This document shows, in pieces, positions 1 to 8,250 of a stretch of 64,000 bases of DNA. The notes under the pieces were generated by a model. The model was not told where the DNA came from, made no database searches, and worked only from the letters and a program-made list of their open reading frames with translations. The position numbers were made by a program, and so were the translations under genes. Origin of the DNA: an uncultured Nocardioides sp. (lineage in GTDB: Bacteria; Actinomycetota; Actinomycetes; Propionibacteriales; Nocardioidaceae); assembly GCF_947489365.1 (NCBI RefSeq), contig NZ_CANLDB010000006.1, positions 1 to 64,000 of the forward strand, in the 5' to 3' direction. The first letter of the stretch is position 1. Every line of letters starts with the position of its first letter.

Positions 1-590
1 CGACCACCGGGGAGCCGTGGTCTCGACGACGCGCAGGCGCTGGCGCGCCTGTGCTGCTCGACCAGCTGAGGCCCGAGCCCGTCGTACACCTCACCGGATC
101 TCGTGGCTCGGCCGCGGGCGGCCTCGCACCTCGATCTCCGGTGGGTGACCCACGGTCGTCGAGCGTCGTCGGGACCCGGTGACCCACGGTGGTCGAGCAG
201 CACGCGAGCCCTGAGCGAGCGCGCGTCGTCGAGACCCGGTCGGACTTCTCCGCTTCGGTCTCGACAGCCTCGACCACCGGGGAGCCGTGGTCTCGACGAC
301 GCGCAGGCGCTGGCGCGCCTGTGCTGCTCGACCAGCTGAGGCCCGAGGCCGTCGTACACCTCACCGGATCTCGTGGCTCGGCCGCGGGCGGCCTCGCACC
401 TCGATCTCCGGTGGGTGACCCACGGTCGTCGAGCGTCGTCGGGACCCGGTGACTGTCGCGACGAGCCCGACCACCCGGGATCGATGGTCTCGACGACGCG
501 CAGGCGCTGGCGCGCCTGTGCTGCTCGACCAACTGAGGCCCGAGGCCGTCGCACGCCCTACCGGATCCGCACCCCGATCCCCGGAGGGAG
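1..590. repeat. Long intergenic repeat tract A (270-bp offset)
   Basis: The sequence from 1 to about 183 recurs almost unchanged at 271-453, an offset of 270 bp, and a third partial copy lies at about 486-558. The unit contains CACCTCGATCTCCGG, CTCACCGGATCTCG and GGTCGAGCAGCACGCGAG. Variants of the same blocks form the 135-136 bp tandem array at 49661-50310, and 270 is twice 135. Short reading frames cross it in several frames but none looks like a protein. I see no gene in this stretch, which lies downstream of the DUF3073 gene. Confidence 0.85.
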
Positions 591-604
591 GAGGTGCGGC
601 AGGG

Positions 605-784
605 TCACTCCCGGCGGTCGGACCAGTCGTCGCCGTCGTCGACGGGTGACTCGTCCCTGACGCTGACGTCGTCTTCCCCGCCGTGCAACTCGCGCGCCAA
701 CGCGCCGAAGTCCGTCTCGTGCGTACGGTACTTCAGGTCGCGTGCGACCTTCGTCTGCTTCGCCTTAGCTCGGCCGCGCCCCAT
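605..784 (-). CDS. DUF3073 domain-containing small protein
   Basis: A 59-residue protein that starts MGRGRAKAKQTKVARDLKYR and ends in an acidic tail rich in Asp and Glu. This basic head (GRGRAKAKQTKVAR), a middle containing THETDFGALARELHG and an acidic C-terminus are typical of the actinobacterial DUF3073 family, which is commonly found beside purM. The function is unknown; the charge split suggests a nucleic-acid or protein partner, but that is inference. The ATG is preceded by GAGGGGG about 8 nt upstream. It lies on the same strand downstream of purM, about 165 bp away, so it may have its own promoter. Confidence 0.85.
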   Translation of the reverse strand: MGRGRAKAKQTKVARDLKYRTHETDFGALARELHGGEDDVSVRDESPVDDGDDWSDRRE

Positions 785-949
785 AGGGTCGACCCCCTCG
801 CACGTTGGCCGGGCATGGAGGCCCGGACTGTCCGGTCTGTGTCGTGACGCCCACGCTACCTGTTCGGCGAAGGATCTCGCACAGCGGCTCGGAGGTTTCG
901 GGTGTCGTCTTCGCCTCAGTGCCCGGCCGGGCGCCGCGACAGTCCTGTC

Positions 950-2059
950 TCAGTCCCCGGGGTGCGATCCCACCAGGTGGACGGCGCCGCCGGCGATCTC
1001 GCCCGCCCCGTCGGCCGGGTGTGCTGCGGCGCGGACCTCGCCCGCGACCCAGGCGGGGACGTCGGCGGCCGCGAGGACCTCGAGGGCGCGGTCGGCGTCC
1101 GCGGCGTCCACGACGGCGACCATGCCGACGCCCTGGTTGAGGGTCTGCTCGACGTCCTCGAGGCGTACGCCGCCCAGCTCGCGCACCACGTCGAAGACGG
1201 GCGGCGGCGACCACGTGCCGCGGTCCAGGACGGCCTCGAGCTCGGCCGGCAGCACTCGCTGCAGGTTCGCGGCGAGCCCGCCGCCGGTGACGTGGGCCAT
1301 CGCGTGGGTGCGGGTCTCGGCGGCCAGCTGCAGGCACGGCTTGGTGTAGATCCGGGTCGGGGTCAGCAGGGTCTCCCCCACCGCCTCGCCGAGCTCGTCG
1401 ACGTGGCGGTCGAGACCCCAGCCCGCGTTCGCGAGGACGTGCCGCACCAGCGAGTAGCCGTTGGAGTGCAGGCCGCTGGAGGCCATCGCGACGACGACGT
1501 CACCCGCCCGGACCCGGCCGGGGCCGAGGAGCCGGTCCGCCTCGACGACGCCCGTCGCCGCGCCCGCGACGTCGTACTCGTCGGGCTCCATCAGGCCGGG
1601 GTGCTCCGCGGTCTCGCCGCCGACCAGCGCACAGCCGGCCTCGACGCACGCCTCGGCGATGCCCTTGACGATCGCCGCGACCCGCTCGGGCACGACGCGA
1701 CCGGTGGCGATGTAGTCGGTCATGAACAACGGCTCGGCGCCGCAGACCACCAGGTCGTCGACGACCATGCCGACGAGGTCGAAGCCGATGGTGTCGTGGC
1801 GGTCCATCGCCTGGGCGATCGCGACCTTCGTCCCGACGCCGTCGGTCGACGTCGCCAGCAGCGGCCGGCGGTACGACAGCAGCGCGGAGGCGTCGAAGAG
1901 CCCCGCGAAGCCGCCGAGGCCACCGATCACCTCGGGGCGCCGGGCCTTCTCGACCCACCCCTTCATCAGGGCGACGGCCTTGTCGGCCGAGTCGATCGAG
2001 ACGCCCGCGGCGGCGTACGTCGCGGAGTCGGTCGCGGGCCCGGTCGGGCTGTCGGTCAC
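950..2059 (-). CDS. purM: Phosphoribosylformylglycinamidine cyclo-ligase (AIR synthetase)
   Basis: PurM closes the imidazole ring of FGAM to give AIR, the fifth step of purine synthesis, using ATP in the cytosol. The 369-residue length fits the family. Visible motifs are the glycine-rich GGFAGLFDAS, the STDGVGTK substrate loop near the N-terminus, DLVVCGAEPLFMTDY, VGGETAEHPGLM, and a C-terminal HVTGGGLAANLQRVLP. The start is only 10 bp after the purF stop, so purF and purM form an operon and are probably co-translated. No anomaly was seen. Confidence 0.97.
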   Translation of the reverse strand: MTDSPTGPATDSATYAAAGVSIDSADKAVALMKGWVEKARRPEVIGGLGGFAGLFDASALLSYRRPLLATSTDGVGTKVAIAQAMDRHDTIGFDLVGMVVDDLVVCGAEPLFMTDYIATGRVVPERVAAIVKGIAEACVEAGCALVGGETAEHPGLMEPDEYDVAGAATGVVEADRLLGPGRVRAGDVVVAMASSGLHSNGYSLVRHVLANAGWGLDRHVDELGEAVGETLLTPTRIYTKPCLQLAAETRTHAMAHVTGGGLAANLQRVLPAELEAVLDRGTWSPPPVFDVVRELGGVRLEDVEQTLNQGVGMVAVVDAADADRALEVLAAADVPAWVAGEVRAAAHPADGAGEIAGGAVHLVGSHPGD

Positions 2060-2069
2060 AGGTGGCTCC

Positions 2070-3635
2070 TCAGGGACGGCGGAGGGAGTCGGGGGCGCCG
2101 CCGCCGGCCGCGGAGGCGGCGAGGCCGTCCGGGGAGCGCGGGCCGGTCTCGAGCAGGTCCTTGCCGAGGTGCTCGGGCTCGGGCAGCGGGACGGGGTAGA
2201 CGCCGTCGAAGCAGGCCCGGCACAGGTGGTCGTTCGGCACCGAGGTGGCGTCGACGAGGTCCTCGAGGTCGATGAAGCCGAGCGAGTCGGCGTCGATGGA
2301 GGTGCGGATCTCCTCGATCGTCAGCCCGGTCGCGATCAGCTCGGCCCGGGTCGCGAAGTCGATGCCGTAGAAGCAGGGCCACTTCACCGGGGGCGAGGAG
2401 ATCCGGACGTGCACCTCGCGGGCCCCGGCCTCGCGCAGCATCCGCACGAGCGCGCGCTGGGTGTTGCCGCGCACGATCGAGTCGTCGACGACGACGAGGC
2501 GCTTGCCCTCGATGACGTCGCGCAGCGGGTTGAGCTTGAGGCGGATGCCGAGCTGGCGGATCGTCTGGCTCGGCTGGATGAAGGTGCGGCCGACGTAGGA
2601 GTTCTTGACCAGCCCCATGCCGTACGGGATGCCGGAGGCCTCGGCGTACCCGATGGCCGCGGGGGTGCCGGACTCCGGGACGGGGATGACGAGGTCGGCC
2701 TCGGCGGGGAACGCCTTCGCGAGCCGGCGTCCGATCTCGACGCGCACGCTGTGGACCCGCTGCCCGACCATCCGGGTGTCGGGGCGTGCGAGGTAGACGA
2801 ACTCGAAGAGGCAGTGCTTCGGCGCAGCCTCGGCGAAGCGGTGGGAGCGCAGCCCGTCGACGTCGACGGCGACCATCTCGCCGGGCTCGACCTCGCGGAT
2901 GAACGACGCCCCGACGATGTCGAGCGCCGCGGTCTCGGAGGCGATCACCCAGCCGCGCTCCAGCCGGCCGAGGACCAGCGGGCGGATGCCCTGGGGGTCG
3001 CGGGCGGCGTACAGGGTGTCCTCGGTCATCCAGACGAACGAGAAGGCGCCCTTGACCTGCGGGAGGATCTCGGCGGCCCGCTCCTCGACGGTGCGGCCGG
3101 GGTGGTCGGCGAGCAGCGCGGTCACGACGCTGGTGTCGTTCGTGGCCGTGGGGCCGCGGTCGACCCGCAGGTCGAGCTCGCCGTCCAGCAGGCTGCGGTC
3201 GGCCACCATCTGCACCAGCTCGGCGGTGTTCGTCAGGTTGCCGTTGTGGGCGAGGGCGATCGAGCCGTCCTCGGTGGGGTGGAACGTCGGCTGCGCGTTC
3301 AGCCACGTGCTGGCCCCGGTGGTGGAGTAGCGCGAGTGGCCGACGGCGACGTGACCCTTCAGCGCCTCGAGGGTGGCCTCGTCGAACACCTGCGAGACCA
3401 GGCCCATGTCCTTGTAGACCAGGATCTGGCGGCCGTTGCTGACCGCGATCCCGGCGGACTCCTGCCCGCGGTGCTGCAGGGCGTAGAGGCCGTAGTAGGT
3501 CAGCTTCGCGACGTCCTCCCCGGGAGCCCAGACGCCGAAGACCCCGCAGGCGTCCTGCGGGCCCAGGTCGTGGGGGTCCAGGTCGTGGTTGAGACGGCCG
3601 TCGCCGCCCTTGCGCACGCTGCTGGAGGAGGGCAC
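2070..3635 (-). CDS. purF: Amidophosphoribosyltransferase
   Basis: PurF makes 5-phosphoribosylamine from PRPP and glutamine, the committed step of purine synthesis. The 521-residue protein has a short propeptide before Cys30 (DACGVFGVW), the expected N-terminal nucleophile of the glutaminase domain. The glutaminase motifs SRYSTTG and AHNGNLTN follow. The C-terminal phosphoribosyltransferase domain carries the PRPP loop VVVDDSIVRGNT. The GTG start lies 6 nt from a -10 box TAGACT, so the mRNA is probably leaderless. It is the first gene of the purF-purM operon and is divergent from the histidine kinase. Confidence 0.97.
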   Translation of the reverse strand: MPSSSSVRKGGDGRLNHDLDPHDLGPQDACGVFGVWAPGEDVAKLTYYGLYALQHRGQESAGIAVSNGRQILVYKDMGLVSQVFDEATLEALKGHVAVGHSRYSTTGASTWLNAQPTFHPTEDGSIALAHNGNLTNTAELVQMVADRSLLDGELDLRVDRGPTATNDTSVVTALLADHPGRTVEERAAEILPQVKGAFSFVWMTEDTLYAARDPQGIRPLVLGRLERGWVIASETAALDIVGASFIREVEPGEMVAVDVDGLRSHRFAEAAPKHCLFEFVYLARPDTRMVGQRVHSVRVEIGRRLAKAFPAEADLVIPVPESGTPAAIGYAEASGIPYGMGLVKNSYVGRTFIQPSQTIRQLGIRLKLNPLRDVIEGKRLVVVDDSIVRGNTQRALVRMLREAGAREVHVRISSPPVKWPCFYGIDFATRAELIATGLTIEEIRTSIDADSLGFIDLEDLVDATSVPNDHLCRACFDGVYPVPLPEPEHLGKDLLETGPRSPDGLAASAAGGGAPDSLRRP

Positions 3636-3641
3636 GCGGCC

Positions 3642-3647
3642 AGTCTA
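3642..3647 (-). promoter_or_regulatory. -10 box of purF (leaderless)
   Basis: TAGACT lies 6 nt upstream of the purF GTG, which places the transcription start at or next to the start codon. No Shine-Dalgarno sequence fits in the gap. Confidence 0.55.
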
Positions 3648-3718
3648 GGGCCGGGGGTGACCCTTGGACGTCCACCCCGGGGTACCCCCCGTTGCACGTA
3701 CCATCGGCCGGAAGTCTC

Positions 3719-5542
3719 ATGGGGCAGGGGGTGTCCGGCGTGGATCAGTCGTCGTCCGACGTCACGACGTACCGCATCCATCGTGTGATGGCGGAGGCGT
3801 GGTCGCACACGGCCCTGAAGGACAGCCTGCAGGTCGTGGCCGACGGCGTCGTGGAGGTCGTCGGGTTCGGGGTCGCCGCGGTCAGCGTGCTGCACGACAC
3901 CGGCGAGCTCGAGGTCGTCGCGCTCGCCGGGGACGACGACGCCCGTGACGAGCTGCTCGGCACCTTCAGCCCCCTCGCGGGGCTGATGGAGGAGCTCACC
4001 GTCGCCGAGCACTGGGGCCCGCGGCTGCGGTTCGTGCCCCACGAGCTGCTGGGCGAGAACGTCAGCACCATCGGGTGGGTCCCGGACTACGAGCCGGTCG
4101 ACTCCCCCGACGCCTGGCACCCGATGGACCTGCTGATCGCGCTCATCACCGACGACGCGGGCCAGATCCGCGGGTCGATGTCCGTGGACCTGCCGGACGA
4201 CGGGATGCGACCCGGCCCGGAGCGTCGCCGCCAGCTCGAGCTGTACGCCGAGCAGGCCGCCCGCGCGATCCTCACCGCCGTCGAGCGCGCCCGCCTCGGC
4301 GAGCGCGTGCGCCTCGCGGACACCGCCCGCAAGGTGGTGCGCGAGGCCGCCGCCGAGCTGAGCAGCGGGGCGCTCCTCGACGCGGCGCGCCAGGCCGTCG
4401 TCGACGGCTTCGACATCCAGGGCCTGTGGCTGCGGACGTTCGAGGAGCCGGCGGGCGAGCAGGGTCGGGTCCACTCCAGTGACGGCCTGGAGGTCGTCAT
4501 CCCGCCGGTGATGGTCGCGATGGGCGAGCGGATCGCCCGGGCCTGCTGGGAGCACCAGCGGGGCCTCGTCGTCTCGACCCGGCGGGAGGACTGGCTGCTG
4601 GGCTCCGAGGACCACCAGCAGATCTGCGACTTCCTCACCTCCGTCGACGTCACCTCCACGCTGATCGTGCCGCTGGGCGCCGGGCAGGAGTGCCTGGGCG
4701 TGCTCGCGCTGACCCGCGACGACACCGACCCGGACTGGAGCGACGCCGAGATCACCGCGGCGCTCGAGATCGGCCACGACCTCGGGCGTGCGCTGCTCAC
4801 CGCCCGGCTCTTCGAGCGCGAGCGCCGCCTCGTCGACGAGCTGCAGGCGCTGGACGCCTACAAGAGCCGCCTCATCGCCACCGTCTCCCACGAGCTGAAG
4901 ACCCCGCTCAGCACCGTGATCGGGCACGTCGAGATCCTCGAGATGGACCCCGAGCTCACCACCCGCGGCCGGACGTCGGTCGGCGCCATCGGGCGCGGCG
5001 CGCACCGACTGCACAACCTGGTGAACAGCCTGCTGATGCTGGCGAAGGTCGGCGACCCGCACAACGTCATGGAGCCCGTGCCCGTCGACCTGGGCCGGGC
5101 GCTCAAGGAGGTCGCGGAGCTCCTCGCGATGCAGGCCGAGTCCCGGGGTCTGCGGCTCGACCTCGTGACGCAGCAGGAGGCCGTGGTCGCCCACGGCGAC
5201 CCCTACGAGCTCGACCAGCTCGTGACGAACCTGGCCAGCAACGCGGTGAAGTACAGCGTCGACGGCGGGCGCGTCGAGCTCGGGGTCGAGGCCCACCCGG
5301 GCGCCGGCGTGCTGGAGCTGTGGGTCACCGACGAGGGCCTGGGCATCTCGGAGTCCGACCAGGAGCAGCTCTTCTCCGAGTTCTTCCGCTCCACCAACCC
5401 CCAGGCGCTGAAGCAGCCGGGGACCGGCCTGGGACTGACGATCGTCGCCCGCATCGTCGAGCGCCACCACGGCCGGATCGAGGTCACCTCCGCGCTGGGG
5501 GTGGGCACGACCTTCCGGGTCACGCTGCCGCTGGCCCCGTAG
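3719..5542 (+). CDS. GAF-domain sensor histidine kinase
   Basis: A cytosolic-looking sensor kinase of about 607 residues with no obvious membrane segment. The N-terminal half reads as two GAF-like regions (roughly residues 20-190 and 200-370). The H box SHELKTPLSTVIGHVE follows with His near residue 391, then the ATPase domain with N box LASNAVKYS, G1 VTDEGLGIS and G2 GTGLGLTIV. All catalytic motifs are intact. The start is uncertain: ATG 3719 has GGAAG 4 nt upstream, while GTG 3731 and GTG 3740 are in frame, and 3740 follows AGGGGG at good spacing. No response regulator is adjacent, so the partner is unknown. It is divergent from purF. Confidence 0.9.
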   Translation: MGQGVSGVDQSSSDVTTYRIHRVMAEAWSHTALKDSLQVVADGVVEVVGFGVAAVSVLHDTGELEVVALAGDDDARDELLGTFSPLAGLMEELTVAEHWGPRLRFVPHELLGENVSTIGWVPDYEPVDSPDAWHPMDLLIALITDDAGQIRGSMSVDLPDDGMRPGPERRRQLELYAEQAARAILTAVERARLGERVRLADTARKVVREAAAELSSGALLDAARQAVVDGFDIQGLWLRTFEEPAGEQGRVHSSDGLEVVIPPVMVAMGERIARACWEHQRGLVVSTRREDWLLGSEDHQQICDFLTSVDVTSTLIVPLGAGQECLGVLALTRDDTDPDWSDAEITAALEIGHDLGRALLTARLFERERRLVDELQALDAYKSRLIATVSHELKTPLSTVIGHVEILEMDPELTTRGRTSVGAIGRGAHRLHNLVNSLLMLAKVGDPHNVMEPVPVDLGRALKEVAELLAMQAESRGLRLDLVTQQEAVVAHGDPYELDQLVTNLASNAVKYSVDGGRVELGVEAHPGAGVLELWVTDEGLGISESDQEQLFSEFFRSTNPQALKQPGTGLGLTIVARIVERHHGRIEVTSALGVGTTFRVTLPLAP

Positions 5543-5561
5543 GCGGGTCGTCGCCAGCCCG

Positions 5562-6920
5562 TCAGCGCTGGGCCAGGCGGTCCAGCAGCAGCGCCTCGGC
5601 CAGCACGACGCGCTCGAAGTCGGCGAGGTGCAGGCCCTCGTTGGCGCCGTGGGCGCGGGTGTCGGGGTCCTCGACGCCCGTGACCAGCACGGAGGCGGCC
5701 GGGAAGGCCTCGAGGAACTCGGCGATGAACGGGATCGACCCGCCGACGCCGAGGTCCACCGGGCGGACGCCGTCCCACGCGTCGGCGAAGGCGTCGCGGG
5801 CGACGTCGTACGCCGGACCGGTGGCGTCGATCGCGGTCGCCTCGCCGCCGTCGAGGAAGGTGACCTCGACCTGTGCACCCCAGGGGGCGTGCGCGAGCAG
5901 GTGGGTGCGCAGCGCCTCGGTGGCGGACGCGACCGTGTCGCCGGGGGCGATCCGCATCGACAGGGTGGCCCGGGCGCTGGGGACGAGCGTGTTGGAGGCA
6001 CCCTCCGCGCGGGGCGCGTCGAGGCCGATGACGCTGAGCGCGGGCTTGGTCCACAGCCGCGCCACGGCGCTGCCGGTGCCGACGAACGACACGCCGTCGG
6101 CGAGCCCGGACTCGGCGCGCAGGCGGTCCTCGGGGTAGTCGACGTCCGCGGCGGGACCGGAGACGAGCCCGGCGACGGCGAGGTCGCCCGCGTCGTCGTG
6201 GAGCGAGGCGACGAGGCGCGACAGCGCGATGAGCGCGTCGGGCACGAGCCCGCCCCACATGCCGGAGTGGACGCCGTGGGTCAGGGTGGTGACCTCGACG
6301 GAGACCCTCACCAGTCCGCGCAGGCTGGTCGTCAGCGCGGGGACGCCGACGTCCCAGTTGGTGGAGTCGGCGATGACGATGACGTCGGCGGCCAGGGTGT
6401 CGCGGTGCTCGGCGAGCAGCATCGGCAGCGTCGTGGAGCCGACCTCCTCCTCGCCCTCGACGAAGACGGTGACGCCGACGCCGAGCTCGTCGCCGAGGAG
6501 CCGCAGGGCGCCGAGGTGGGCGACGACGCCGGCCTTGTCGTCGGCCGCGCCGCGCCCGAACAGCCGCGGGCCGGCCGGGGAGTCGCGCTCGGTCGGCTCG
6601 AACGGCGGGGAGTCCCACAGGGCGTGGTCACCCTCGGGCTGGACGTCGTGGTGGGCGTAGAGCAGCACCGTCGGCGCGCCCTCGGGGGCGTGGATCCGGG
6701 CGATCACCGCGGGGGCGCCGCCCTCGGCGGCGGCGATCGAGACGTCGTCGACGCCCTCGGCGCGGAGCAGGTCCGCGACGGCCTCGGCGCTGCGTCGTAC
6801 CTCACCCGCGCGGGCCGGGTCGGCGCTGACGGACTCGATGCGGACCAGGTCCTCCAGGTCGGCGCGCAGGCGCGGGAGGTGGTCGGCGAGACGGGTGCGG
6901 AGGTCGTCGACGGTAGGCAT
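5562..6920 (-). CDS. M20 family metallopeptidase (dipeptidase)
   Basis: A 452-residue zinc peptidase of the M20/ArgE/CPG2 type. Metal-ligand motifs are visible in order: LLYAHHDVQPEG near residue 90, GRGAADDKAG near 125, and the FVEGEEEVGS catalytic Glu pair near 155. The Glu, Asp and His ligands are therefore present, and a dimerisation segment follows (THGVHSGMWGG). The expected activity is cleavage of dipeptides or related amides in the cytosol; the substrate cannot be read. The ATG is 7 nt from the -10 box TAGCCT. The gene converges with the histidine kinase. Confidence 0.9.
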   Translation of the reverse strand: MPTVDDLRTRLADHLPRLRADLEDLVRIESVSADPARAGEVRRSAEAVADLLRAEGVDDVSIAAAEGGAPAVIARIHAPEGAPTVLLYAHHDVQPEGDHALWDSPPFEPTERDSPAGPRLFGRGAADDKAGVVAHLGALRLLGDELGVGVTVFVEGEEEVGSTTLPMLLAEHRDTLAADVIVIADSTNWDVGVPALTTSLRGLVRVSVEVTTLTHGVHSGMWGGLVPDALIALSRLVASLHDDAGDLAVAGLVSGPAADVDYPEDRLRAESGLADGVSFVGTGSAVARLWTKPALSVIGLDAPRAEGASNTLVPSARATLSMRIAPGDTVASATEALRTHLLAHAPWGAQVEVTFLDGGEATAIDATGPAYDVARDAFADAWDGVRPVDLGVGGSIPFIAEFLEAFPAASVLVTGVEDPDTRAHGANEGLHLADFERVVLAEALLLDRLAQR

Positions 6921-6927
6921 GTCTCCG

Positions 6928-6933
6928 AGGCTA
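6928..6933 (-). promoter_or_regulatory. -10 box of the M20 peptidase gene (leaderless)
   Basis: TAGCCT lies 7 nt upstream of the ATG at 6920. The same hexamer at nearly the same spacing precedes several other genes in this window. Confidence 0.55.
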
Positions 6934-6951
6934 TGCCGAGGGTCGGACGCG

Positions 6952-7008
6952 GTGCGTTCGGGCCGACTCGGCGCTCTCAGGGCGTGCGTTCGGGCCGACT
7001 CGGCGTCA
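6952..7008. repeat. 32-bp-period GCCGACTCG repeat, locus 1 (2 copies)
   Basis: Two copies of a block GTGCGTTCGGGCCGACTCGG have their TTCGGG elements at 6957 and 6989, exactly 32 bp apart. The second copy lies inside the 3' end of the sterol-carrier-like gene and encodes its last residues. The block is nearly identical to the units at 28.9 kb. Confidence 0.85.
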
Positions 7009-7360
7009 GCGGGAGGTACGGCGCCAGGTCGGTCCGCTCCCCCGACGCGGCGATGCGGTGGGTGGCGGTCGCGTCGGCCCAGGTCAGGCGCCCGCGGGCG
7101 AGGGCGATCCAGGTGGCCGCGTCGGTCTCGACGACGGCGCGGGGCGTGCCGCGGGTGTGCCGGCCGCCGGCCACGGCCTGGACCGCGCCGTACGGCGGCA
7201 CGCGGACCTCGACGCTGTAGCCGGGCGCGACCTCGGCGAGCTCCTCGAGGTAGTGCTTGACCAGCAGCTTGAGGCTGGCGCGGGCCGGCTCCCCGGCGTC
7301 GAGGTCGGCCAGGGCGGCGGCGAGGGCCTCGGGCTCGGGACGGCGACGACGCGGCGGCAT
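6977..7360 (-). CDS. Sterol carrier family protein (SCP_3-like)
   Basis: A 127-residue protein like the actinobacterial family annotated as bacterial SCP ortholog, often found near purF. The N-terminus is basic (MPPRRRRPEPEAL), the middle is a compact domain with VEVRVPPYGAVQAV and TPRAVVETDAATWIALARGRLTWADA, the signature segment of SCP2-like folds. The ligand is unknown. The last nine residues, TPSRPERTP, are encoded by a copy of the 32-bp repeat, so the C-terminus has probably been altered by repeat insertion. It is divergent from the glycosylase gene. Confidence 0.8.
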   Translation of the reverse strand: MPPRRRRPEPEALAAALADLDAGEPARASLKLLVKHYLEELAEVAPGYSVEVRVPPYGAVQAVAGGRHTRGTPRAVVETDAATWIALARGRLTWADATATHRIAASGERTDLAPYLPLTPSRPERTP

Positions 7361-7392
7361 GGCCTCATCCTCTCGCGGGCACCATGGAGGTC

Positions 7393-8250
7393 GTGCCCGA
7401 GGGAGACAGCGTCTACAAGAACGCGCGGAAGCTCGACCGCGTGCTCGCCGGGCGCGTCCTGGAGCGGGGCGACCTGCGGGTGCCGCAGCTCGCGACGACC
7501 TCGCTCGCGGGCCGGACCGTGCTCGGCCACGACTCGCACGGCAAGCACCTCCTCACGCGCTTCTCCGGCGGGCTGACGCTGCACAGCCACCAGAAGATGG
7601 AGGGGACCTGGAAGACGACCGGGCCCGGCAAGCGGCTGCCGCGCCACTTCATGGACGACGTGCGGGTGCTGCTCGCCGCGGAGGGCGCGGGGACGGCGTA
7701 CGGGCTGCGGCTCGCGGTCGTCGAGCTGGTCGAGACGGCGAAGGAGCACGAGGTGGTCGGTTACCTCGGCCCCGACCCGCTGCGGGAGGACTGGGACGCC
7801 GCCACCGCGGTCGCGAACTTCCGCGCCCAGCCGCAGCGGCAGCTCGCCCCGGCGATGCTCGACCAGCGGATCATGGCCGGCCTCGGCAACCTCTGGGCCA
7901 ACGAGCTGGCCTTCCTGCTCGGCCACTCCCCGTGGACGCCGGTGGCCGACGTGGACGTCGACCGGATGGTCGCGCTGGCCGCGAAGGCGCTGCGGCACTC
8001 CGCGCTGGTCAAGGACGCCTACCAGGTGACGACGGGCGTGAACCGGCCCGGTCAGTCGCACTGGGTGATCGGACGGGGCGGCAAGCCGTGCCGCCGCTGC
8101 GGCACGGAGGTCAGGCAGGTCCAGGCCCTGGTGAACTCCCCCGACCACCGGCGGACGTCGTGGTGCCCGCACTGCCAGCCCGGCCCGGGGCCCGAGACGC
8201 GCGCGGAGGGCGGGAGCGTGCCGCTCCCGCCCTCCGACGCCCGCGCCTAG
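7393..8250 (+). CDS. nei2: Fpg/Nei family DNA glycosylase (endonuclease VIII-like)
   Basis: This enzyme excises oxidised bases and cuts the abasic site. GTG 7393 is preferred over ATG 7384 because it gives the obligatory MPEGDS start, in which Pro2 becomes the catalytic N-terminal amine and Glu3 is essential. The beta-hairpin Lys is in GHDSHGKHLL. The helix-two-turn-helix has the segment ILDQRIMAGLGN-like MLDQRIMAGLGNLWANE. The C-terminal zinc finger is intact (CRRCG, then CPHC). At about 285 residues it fits mycobacterial Nei2. Its TAG stop overlaps the terC stop on the other strand. Confidence 0.92.
   Translation: MPEGDSVYKNARKLDRVLAGRVLERGDLRVPQLATTSLAGRTVLGHDSHGKHLLTRFSGGLTLHSHQKMEGTWKTTGPGKRLPRHFMDDVRVLLAAEGAGTAYGLRLAVVELVETAKEHEVVGYLGPDPLREDWDAATAVANFRAQPQRQLAPAMLDQRIMAGLGNLWANELAFLLGHSPWTPVADVDVDRMVALAAKALRHSALVKDAYQVTTGVNRPGQSHWVIGRGGKPCRRCGTEVRQVQALVNSPDHRRTSWCPHCQPGPGPETRAEGGSVPLPPSDARA

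Noticed and set aside
1-590. Insertion-sequence ends or a transposon remnant
   Set aside because: No transposase-like reading frame, terminal inverted repeats or target duplications could be seen.
5500-6001. Frames that might extend an alternative gene across 3500-6001 on the minus strand
   Set aside because: They lie opposite the histidine kinase and in another frame of the M20 peptidase, and show no domain.
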